A stretch of 11,254 nucleotides of DNA from CAIRYW01 sp041665985 (GTDB lineage Bacteria; Patescibacteriota; Minisyncoccia; Phycocordibacterales; CAIRYW01). Positions within the stretch are counted from its first letter, which is position 1, and every line of letters begins with the position of its first letter. Positions 4,566 to 10,117 of the stretch are shown here, one piece after another. Below the pieces are notes generated by a model. It had not been told where the DNA came from. It was given only the letters and a program-made list of their open reading frames with translations, and made no database searches. The stretch spans positions 1-11,254 of the forward strand of contig JBAYHV010000026.1 in the NCBI GenBank assembly GCA_041665985.1. The letters are read 5' to 3'. The position numbers were made by a program, and so were the translations under genes.

Positions 4566-5834
4566 TTAGTTCGTTCCTTCTTCCCAACTTCCAAGATATT
4601 TTTTTTGGTCTGCAGTCAATTTATCAAGTGCTATTCCAATAGCTTTTAGTTTCAAGCCTGCAATTCTTTGGTCAATTTCATCAGAAAGAGTGTGGACCTC
4701 ATTTTTTAATGTCTTAGCATTTTTTACAAGGTGCAGTGCTCCAAAACATTGGTTAGCAAAACTCATATCCATAACAGATGATGGATGACCCTCAGCAGAA
4801 CCAAGGTTAACAAGTCGTCCTTCCGCAATAACATAAATTTTTCTACCATCTTTTAATTCATATTCTTCGTTTGCCGGTCTTACATTTGTTACTTTCTTTG
4901 AAAGTTTTTTTAGAGCAACTAGATCAATTTCAATATCAAAGTGTCCTGAGTTTGAAACAATACATCCGTCTTTCATTGTTTTGAAATGTTCTTCTCTTAG
5001 AACATGTTTGTTTCCAGTTACAGTACAAATAAAATCTGATTTTTTAACAGCTTGACTCATTGGCATTACTTCAAAGCCGTCCATGTTTGCCTCTAGTGCT
5101 TTTACAGAATCAATTTCAGTCACAATAACGTGAGCTCCCATACCGCGAGCCCGTGAAGCCAATCCTTTTCCACACCATCCGTATCCAGCAACCACAAAAA
5201 CTTGTCCAGCAAGCAATCTGTTAGTTGCGCGAATAATTCCATCAAGAGTTGATTGTCCTGTGCCATAACGATTATCAAACATGTGCTTTGTTTTTGATTC
5301 ATTCACAGCAATTACAGGGAACAAAAGTTTTCCTGATTTTGCTAAAGATTCAAGACGAATCACACCAGTAGTTGTTTCTTCTGTACTTCCAATAATATTT
5401 GGAATTTGATTTAGTCTATTTTTGTGAAGTTCAGAAACCAGGTCTGCTCCGTCATCCATTACAATTTGCGGATTTTGATCTAATACAGCATTTATATGTT
5501 TAAAATATGTTGAATTATCTTCTCCTTTGATCGCAAAAACATTTATTCCAAAATCTTTAGCAAGAGAAGAAGCTACATCATCTTGAGTTGAAAGGGGATT
5601 TGAGGCGCATAAAAAAACATTTGCTCCGCCTTCTTTTAAAGTAATAGCAAGGTTCGCAGTTTCCGCTGTCACATGAAGACAGGCAGAAATAGTAATACCT
5701 TTTAATGGTTTTTTCTCCTTAAAATCTTTTTTAATAGTTCTTAAAACAGGCATATCTTTTTCTGCCCATTCGATCTTCTTCTTTCCTTCAACTGCTAATG
5801 AAATATCTTTTACTTCGTATTTTTGTGTTGTCAT
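4566..5834 (-). CDS. ahcY: Adenosylhomocysteinase
   Basis: This 422-residue NAD-dependent enzyme hydrolyses S-adenosylhomocysteine to adenosine and homocysteine (EC 3.13.2.1), relieving product inhibition of methyltransferases. Motifs in order are HVTAETANL (54-62), DDGADL (127-132), TEETTTG (151-157), NESKTKHMFDNRYGTGQS (178-195, with substrate-binding Lys and Asp), GYGWCGKG (217-224, the NAD-binding Rossmann glycines), GHFDIEID (297-304) and HPSSVMDMSFANQ (350-362). The C-terminus ends YLGSWEEGTN, as in the shorter archaeal-type forms, and lacks the long C-terminal extension of eukaryotic-type enzymes. The start is set by a TATAAT ending seven bases before the ATG, which suggests a leaderless mRNA. 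The PfkB-family kinase downstream fits as the adenosine-consuming partner. Confidence 0.95.
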   Translation of the reverse strand: MTTQKYEVKDISLAVEGKKKIEWAEKDMPVLRTIKKDFKEKKPLKGITISACLHVTAETANLAITLKEGGANVFLCASNPLSTQDDVASSLAKDFGINVFAIKGEDNSTYFKHINAVLDQNPQIVMDDGADLVSELHKNRLNQIPNIIGSTEETTTGVIRLESLAKSGKLLFPVIAVNESKTKHMFDNRYGTGQSTLDGIIRATNRLLAGQVFVVAGYGWCGKGLASRARGMGAHVIVTEIDSVKALEANMDGFEVMPMSQAVKKSDFICTVTGNKHVLREEHFKTMKDGCIVSNSGHFDIEIDLVALKKLSKKVTNVRPANEEYELKDGRKIYVIAEGRLVNLGSAEGHPSSVMDMSFANQCFGALHLVKNAKTLKNEVHTLSDEIDQRIAGLKLKAIGIALDKLTADQKKYLGSWEEGTN

Positions 5835-5841
5835 GCTGAGG

Positions 5842-5847
5842 ATTATA
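5842..5847 (-). promoter_or_regulatory. -10 box of ahcY, leaderless arrangement
   Basis: On the minus strand TATAAT ends only seven bases before the ATG at 5834, so transcription would begin at or next to the start codon. There is no room for a Shine-Dalgarno sequence. Confidence 0.6.
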
Positions 5848-5875
5848 CTAGAAATTTATATAAATAAAAAATCCT

Positions 5876-6243
5876 CCACTTGTCATTCCCGTGAAAACGG
5901 TAATCCAGTGAACTTGGAGGTAAGTCCTCCTCTAGGGAGTTGAATTGCGAATACATGGAGCAATTCAAAGACGGAGTCCGCTTAAGCGGATGAGTCGGGG
6001 TCGCAGAATTTTTAGCAGAAAAATATCTGTGACCTTTCCTCTAAGTTTTGTTACATTATTCTAGATTCCCGCCTTACAGGCGCTGCACCACAAGAGTACT
6101 TCTTATTTTCAGGTCACTTTGTTCCCGAAAATAAAGTCGTACACCTTTTGGATATTTTTATTCACTTTGTTCTAAAAATACCTCAAGAGATCTTTCATTT
6201 GGGCCCCATCCCAAATTTCAACCTACGCGGGAATAACAAGTGG
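5876..6243. mobile_element. 368-bp non-coding element with 16-bp terminal inverted repeats, hairpin-rich
   Basis: The left end CCACTTGTCATTCCCG (5876-5891) and the right end CGGGAATAACAAGTGG (6228-6243) are inverted repeats matching at 15 of 16 positions. No open frame of note lies inside. The interior holds successive hairpins: 5916-5930 (GGAGG/CCTCC), 5942-5966 (GAATTGC/GCAATTC), 5977-5990 (TCCGCTTAAGCGGA), 5999-6034 (GGTCGCAGA / ATCTGTGACC with an A/T-rich upper stem), 6070-6082 (CGCC/GGCG), 6103-6134, 6150-6182 and 6197-6216 (ATTTGGG/CCCAAAT). The left end resembles the widespread TCATTCCCGCGAAAGCGGGAATCC-type palindromes. It may be a non-autonomous transposon or a nest of repeats; a structured RNA cannot be excluded. 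It fills most of the 482-nt gap between ahcY and the next gene. Confidence 0.55.
6103..6182 (+). repeat. Two hairpins sharing a CACTTTGTTC loop
   Basis: TTATTTTC/GAAAATAA (6103-6110/6127-6134) and GG-A-TATTTTTA/TAAAAATACC (6150-6160/6173-6182) have different arms, yet both enclose TCACTTTGTT. This pattern of free arms with a fixed loop also occurs at 49-64 and 10254-10275. Confidence 0.6.
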
Positions 6244-6316
6244 TTGTTACATAATTCAAAATAATTTATACTTGATTCCTAAATCGAAAATCTTATATCC
6301 TAAATCTATAAATAAT

Positions 6317-6547
6317 ATGTTTGGAAATTTTGTAATGAAAAAAATGTTAGAGGCAAAACTAAAAGATATGCCGAAAGAGCAGCGCGATAAGATAATGGAT
6401 ATAATAGAAAAAAATCCTGATCTTCTAAAATCAATTGCCGAAGAAGCAATGGCAAAAACCAAACAAGGAAAATCTCAAATGGATGCAATTACCGAGGTTA
6501 TAAAATCTCGAGAAGCAGAAGTAAAAAAAGCTTTCGGGAATAATTAA
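6317..6547 (+). CDS. Small helical protein of unknown function
   Basis: This encodes 76 residues starting MFGNFVMKKMLEAKLKDMPK. The protein is highly charged and predicted to be almost wholly helical, with no signal peptide, membrane segment or catalytic motif. The ATG at 6317 is preferred over a TTG at 6272 because a possible promoter (TTGATT at 6272-6277 and TATATC at 6294-6299) lies between them. I recognise no family; short helical proteins of this style are common in Patescibacteria. It stands alone between the 368-bp element and an inverted-repeat element that begins within its stop region. Confidence 0.6.
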   Translation: MFGNFVMKKMLEAKLKDMPKEQRDKIMDIIEKNPDLLKSIAEEAMAKTKQGKSQMDAITEVIKSREAEVKKAFGNN

Positions 6548-6683
6548 TTCGCACACTAATTTTACCTTCGTCTTGCTTTTTCAATTAAATAAATTTGAGT
6601 AAAACAAACTTTTATCATACTTAATTCATTTCGTGGTTAAATTACGGAAAGACAAAAGCAAAGGTAAGTTTAGTGTGCGGATA
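6548..6683. repeat. Inverted-repeat (MITE-like) element B, copy 2
   Basis: The left arm, starting ATTCGCACACTAA, and the right arm, ending TTAGTGTGCGGAT, are imperfect inverted repeats extending about 33 nt each way (ACCTTCGTCTTGC against GCAAAGGT-type pairing). The interior is AT-rich. The ends are the same as those of the element at 4467-4554, so the two form one family with different centres and lengths (136 and 88 bp). It starts directly after the stop codon of the 76-residue gene and could also act as its terminator. Confidence 0.7.
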
Positions 6684-6747
6684 AAAAGTTATTAACTCTT
6701 TAATTTATTTAATTCCTTAATTAACAGTTATTTGTTATATTGCAAGC

Positions 6748-6882
6748 ATGAATCCCGCACTGAAATTTTAATTCGATTATGTCCGGAGTTTATATTCAAT
6801 AATTCATTATCGAAAGTTTTTCAAAATTATGTCATTAATAATTCAAAAATTGTTAGGACATAATCAAAAAGTTAAATTTTTC
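6748..6882. repeat. Inverted-repeat element D upstream of ychF
   Basis: The left arm includes GATTATGTCC (6775-6784), preceded by AAATTTTAATTC. The right arm includes GGACATAATC (6856-6865), followed by AAAAAGTTAAATTTTT, so pairing extends about 22-26 nt with small gaps. The first 35 bases (6748-6782) are found exactly, inverted, at 144-178. No gene is seen in 6548-6994 apart from these elements and the AT-rich stretch before ychF. Confidence 0.6.
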
Positions 6883-6994
6883 TTGAAAATAGCATATACT
6901 AGCCGAGTAAATTTAGATTTACAAAGAGCACACTAAATATCAAACTGATTAAAAATTGTCGAAAAATTTAACAAATTAAAATTCTAGTGACGGG

Positions 6995-8106
6995 ATGAAT
7001 CTATCAATAGGAATCGTAGGACTGCCGAACGTTGGAAAATCGACGCTATTTAATGCGCTTACAAAAAAATGCGTGCCTGCCGAAAATTATCCTTTTTGTA
7101 CCATTGACCCATCTGTTGGGGTTGTTCCTGTGCCAGACGAAAGACTATATAAATTGTCAGAATTTTCAAAAACTCAAAAAATAGTTCCTGCAATTGTAGA
7201 GTTCGTGGATATTGCAGGCTTAGTAAAAGGAGCTAGCGAGGGTGAAGGTCTTGGAAATAAATTTCTTTCAAATATCAAGGAAGTAAATTCTATTGCGGAA
7301 GTTGTAAGAATTTTTGAAGACGGAGATATTTTACATGTGGCAGGGCACATCAATCCACTAAACGATATTGGAGTAATAAATCTTGAACTTATTTTAAGCG
7401 ATCTTCAGACAGTCCAAAAAAGAATCGGCAATGTGGAAAAAGATGTAAAAAAAGGCGACAAACTTGCTATTCAAGAAAAAGAAATTCTTCAAAAAATCGA
7501 AAAAGTTTTGCTTGATGAAAAATTTGCTAGTTTTGCAAATTTAGATGAAAAAGAATTGGAGGTTGTAAAAGGTTTTATGCTTTTGACCCTTAAACCAGTA
7601 ATGTACGTTTTGAATAAAAAAGCTGGAGCAAAAAATTTGGACGAAACGCAAGATGAAAGATGGACCAAGCTTATTGAATTTATAAAAAATTCTGGATCTG
7701 ACTACGTAATAGTGGACGCAGGTCTTGAAAATGAACTGAAAGAAATGGAAGGAGAAGAAAAAGAAATGTTTAGAAAAGAACTTGCGGGTTCGACTTCACC
7801 GCAGGGTCGGATGGTATCAATGACCTGATCAGAAAAGCATATGATCTTCTTGGTCTTATCACATATTTTACAACAGGAGTTGTGGAGACAAGAGCTTGGA
7901 CAATAAAAAAAGGATGGACCGCACCAATGGCAGGGACGGCAATTCACAACGATTTTAAAGATAAATTTATTCGTGCAGAAGTAATTTTCTGGAGCGATCT
8001 TATTGATTCTGGTTCATTTGCAGCTGCTCGCGAAAAAGGATTACTTCGAACTGAAGGAAAAGAATACATTGTTAAAGATGGTGATGTTATGGAATTCAGA
8101 GTCTAA
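6995..8106 (+). pseudogene. ychF: YchF/OLA1-type GTPase (ATPase) with frameshift near the TGS domain
   Basis: YchF is a near-universal ribosome-associated Obg-like P-loop ATPase of about 363 residues. The first frame (6995-7828) carries GLPNVGKST (9-17), YPFCTIDP (32-39), DIAGL (72-76) and the family's coiled-coil region, then runs through an out-of-place tail (SPQGRMVSMT) into TGA. The C-terminal TGS domain continues in another frame from about 7774, reading DGINDLIRKAYDLLGL and TRAWTIKKGWTAP to DGDVMEFRV and TAA at 8106. One extra base between 7774 and 7826 would restore a protein of about 370 residues, for example a fourth G in GGG at 7804-7806. The G4-like site reads NKKA rather than the usual N-x-x-E. 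The cause is either a real mutation, a sequencing or assembly error, or recoding; no classic slippery heptamer is seen. As the gene is normally essential-like and single-copy, an error is most likely. Confidence 0.88.
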
Positions 8107-8143
8107 TTGACTTTGCATATTAAAATAGTAGGCTAATTTTCGT

Positions 8144-8566
8144 ATGAGCACACCAAACGATGTCCTTTTAGGCGCTCGAGAGAGCATTAACGCAATCGAT
8201 AAACAGATGATTCAGCTCGTTGCAAGAAGACTTCAAATCGTCATGAACATTGTCGTTCCGGAGAAATTGAAAAACGGCATGTTGCTTTATGATGCAGCTC
8301 GGGAAGCAGAACACCTCGAGATGTTGCGATCGATCGCAATTGAAGAAGGTCTTCCTGAACATGTGATGACAAAAATCTTTCGGACAGTTATGGATGCATT
8401 TTTGTCGGAAGAGATTCGTCAAACAAATGGCAAAACAGACACCCTCTTTTGTCCGGACTGCGGATTTTTCATCAACATCAATGATCCAAAGTTTAATCCT
8501 CGGATTACTGAGTACTCAACGCACAAAATCCAACTCATTGGCTCAAAACCAACCCTAAAGGCTTAG
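8144..8566 (+). CDS. AroQ-type chorismate mutase domain protein
   Basis: Residues about 8-92 of this 140-residue protein match the all-helical AroQ chorismate mutase fold, which turns chorismate into prephenate (EC 5.4.99.5). The pattern is ARESINAIDKQMIQLVARR, then PEKLKNG, then YDAAREAEHLEML and a final helix FLSEEIRQ. Active-site positions of E. coli CM appear kept: an Arg in ARE, an Arg in VARR, a Lys in PEKLK, and Arg-Glu in AARE. The Gln88 position is Glu, as in yeast CM. The remaining tail (TLFCPDCGFFININ onward) has a CPDCG knuckle with no partner pair, which is unusual. No other shikimate-pathway genes are in the window. Composition is GC-richer than that of its neighbours. TTGACT at 8107-8112 and GCTAAT at 8132-8137 could form a weak, almost leaderless promoter. 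Confidence 0.78.
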   Translation: MSTPNDVLLGARESINAIDKQMIQLVARRLQIVMNIVVPEKLKNGMLLYDAAREAEHLEMLRSIAIEEGLPEHVMTKIFRTVMDAFLSEEIRQTNGKTDTLFCPDCGFFININDPKFNPRITEYSTHKIQLIGSKPTLKA

Positions 8567-8583
8567 GCTACGGGGTATTTTTT
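8551..8583 (+). terminator. Possible terminator after the chorismate mutase gene
   Basis: CCTAA-AGGC-TTAGG overlaps the stop codon and is followed, after a short gap, by CGGGGTATTTTTTTA. The motif CGGGGTATTTTT also ends the terminator at 2612-2638 on the minus strand. The stem and T-run are not ideally spaced. Confidence 0.35.
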
Positions 8584-8596
8584 TATCCAATTTTTC

Positions 8597-8614
8597 TATA
8601 TAATTAAAACACTA
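8597..8614 (+). promoter_or_regulatory. Repeated promoter-like 18-mer, copy 1
   Basis: TATATAATTAAAACACTA contains TATAAT at 8599-8604, 16 nt before the ATG at 8621. The same 18 bases occur at 9052-9069 ahead of the next gene. There is no clear -35. Confidence 0.5.
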
Positions 8615-8620
8615 ATTTTT

Positions 8621-9058
8621 ATGATAGAAAAAAATCAAAATTTAAATAATCCAGACCAAAAAAACATTGAAGTAGCGAAGGATCTCAACAAATTTATAGA
8701 GGAACTAAAAACTGAAAAAGAATCTAGGGTAAACAGAGACGTAGCTCGACTAGCAGACTATCTTAAAGGATTCGGCCTAGAAACGAGTAATTTTGATTAT
8801 ATGAGAATTAGATTGATTGCTTCACAGGTATTTGATGAAATAGTCGGGCGTTTAGAAGAAAAAGCTAAGCAAGCTTTAATTTCGGGTGAAGAAATTAAAT
8901 ATAGTGGACCAGACCACTTTAGTTTATATAGAGAAACTCAATATAGATATTTTTTACAGGAATTTGGTATTTATCCTGATGAATTATCTGGAATGAAGGA
9001 TGGAAAAAAACTTGGTCAATATTTAGCTAAATTAAAAGAAGAAAAAAATAATATATAA
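8621..9058 (+). CDS. Unrecognised helical protein, 145 residues
   Basis: I do not recognise a family. The protein is charged and predicted to be soluble and mostly helical, with a lysine/glutamate-rich N-terminal third (NKFIEELKTEKESRVNRDVA), a middle segment RIRLIASQVFDEIVGRLEEKAKQAL and a C-terminal part with a conserved-looking aromatic run (ETQYRYFLQEFGIYPDEL). No cysteines, signal peptide or membrane segment are present. It has its own TATAAT 16 nt before the ATG, and its stop codon overlaps a second copy of the same 18-base promoter-like sequence, which probably serves the gene at 9117. It has the same AT-rich composition as the core genes, unlike its left neighbour. Confidence 0.7.
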   Translation: MIEKNQNLNNPDQKNIEVAKDLNKFIEELKTEKESRVNRDVARLADYLKGFGLETSNFDYMRIRLIASQVFDEIVGRLEEKAKQALISGEEIKYSGPDHFSLYRETQYRYFLQEFGIYPDELSGMKDGKKLGQYLAKLKEEKNNI

Positions 9059-9069
9059 TTAAAACACTA
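9052..9069 (+). promoter_or_regulatory. Repeated promoter-like 18-mer, copy 2
   Basis: This is the same TATATAATTAAAACACTA as at 8597-8614. It overlaps the stop codon of the preceding gene and lies about 48 nt before the ATG at 9117. Confidence 0.4.
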
Positions 9070-9116
9070 GGATTAATCTATTTTTTACTAACCATTAATA
9101 ACTAATCACTAACTAC

Positions 9117-10058
9117 ATGCCACCAAAACAAAATCTTTCGCCAAAATCTTTTTTTATTCAAATTGGAATTATCGCAACACTTTATGCATCGGCATTAAGT
9201 TTTTTAACCTTTGTCTTTAATCTTTTGGACAAAGTATTTCCTGATAATGCACTATATATGACTGATTCATATTCTTATTCAATGAGATATGCAATTTCTT
9301 TTTTAATTGTCGTTTTTCCGCTTTTTATTTTTCTCTCACATATTTATAGAAAAGATTCAGCACAAGCAACAGACAAAGAAAAAAATCTTCGAAAATGGCT
9401 TTTGTATTTTACGCTTTTTATCACGGGAGTAGCTCTAGCTATTGATGTTATTGTTCTCTTAAATAGTTTTCTCTCGGGTATGGACATAACATTGCGATTT
9501 ATTTTGAAAGTGCTTTCAGTCATCGTGGTCTGTGCTTCTATTTTTATTTTTTATCTTAAAGATATCAAAGGTAAATGGGAACAAAACGAAAAAGGAGTAA
9601 AAATATTCACTTATGCAGTTTCTTCTGTAATTCTTATTTCAATTGTTACTGGTTTTATTTATATTGGCAGTCCAACTCAAAATAGAAAAATTAATACTGA
9701 TTCCCAAAGAGTAAATGATCTAAGTTCAATTCAATGGCAGGTAGTAAATTTCTATCAAGCAAAAGGGAAGTTACCTCAAACATTAGACGAAACAAAGGAT
9801 CCAATTTCAGGAAGTGTCATTCCTCTTGATCCAGAAACCAAAACCCCTTACGAATACAAGACAACTGGAGCGTTATCATTTGAACTTTGCTCTGTATTTT
9901 CTTCCGAAAGCACACAAAACCAAACAGGAAAGATCTACCCAGCGTATCCAGACAGTACACTCGAGAACTGGAAGCACGGAATAGGAAGAACCTGTTTTAA
10001 CAGAACAATTGATCCTCAAAGATATCCGCAAATAAATAATACGAAAACAATTCAGTAA
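9117..10058 (+). CDS. DUF5671-like five-helix membrane protein with pilin-like C-terminal domain
   Basis: This 313-residue protein has five predicted membrane helices (about 12-37, 57-76, 93-117, 124-147 and 163-184), resembling the DUF5671 membrane proteins frequent in Parcubacteria. After the last helix comes a soluble domain of about 125 residues. It contains RVNDLSSIQWQVVNFYQAKGKLP (198-220), then LDPETKTPYEYKTTGALSFEL (237-257). That order recalls the C-terminal part of type IV pilin or GspG-like pseudopilins (helix, Y-x-x-x-G-x-x-P, DP-x-T-x-x-PY-x-Y). Two cysteines (about 258 and 295) could form a disulfide outside the membrane. Function is unknown; envelope sensing or a pilus-like assembly role would be speculation. 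No Shine-Dalgarno is seen. Confidence 0.72.
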   Translation: MPPKQNLSPKSFFIQIGIIATLYASALSFLTFVFNLLDKVFPDNALYMTDSYSYSMRYAISFLIVVFPLFIFLSHIYRKDSAQATDKEKNLRKWLLYFTLFITGVALAIDVIVLLNSFLSGMDITLRFILKVLSVIVVCASIFIFYLKDIKGKWEQNEKGVKIFTYAVSSVILISIVTGFIYIGSPTQNRKINTDSQRVNDLSSIQWQVVNFYQAKGKLPQTLDETKDPISGSVIPLDPETKTPYEYKTTGALSFELCSVFSSESTQNQTGKIYPAYPDSTLENWKHGIGRTCFNRTIDPQRYPQINNTKTIQ

Positions 10059-10101
10059 AAAGATAATTCCATAAAACTTCCAAAAAAACCTTTAGTTATG
10101 G

Positions 10102-10107
10102 TATTAT
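10102..10107 (+). promoter_or_regulatory. -10 box of leuS
   Basis: TATTAT lies ten bases before the leuS ATG at 10118, which would leave a leader of only a few bases. No clear -35 is seen. Confidence 0.45.
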
Positions 10108-10117
10108 TTTGCCAACA

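Noticed and set aside
5911..5935. GGAGGTAAGTCC resembles the conserved GAGGAAAGTCC of RNase P RNA
   Set aside because: The bases form a simple local hairpin (GGAGG/CCTCC), and the other conserved RNase P regions are not found in the element.
5977..5997. GCGGATGAGTCGGG resembles a hammerhead ribozyme core (CUGAUGAG)
   Set aside because: The C/G change breaks the invariant core, and no matching GAAA with the required stems is placed nearby.
7784..7802. GGGTTCGACTTCACC resembles a tRNA T-arm
   Set aside because: The flanking bases do not form a T-stem and no acceptor, D or anticodon arm is present. It lies inside ychF.
7826..7828. TGA in ychF read as a sense codon (alternative code, UGA=Gly or Trp)
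   Set aside because: Reading through stays in the wrong frame and does not give the TGS domain, so a frameshift is needed regardless. No other gene contains in-frame TGA.
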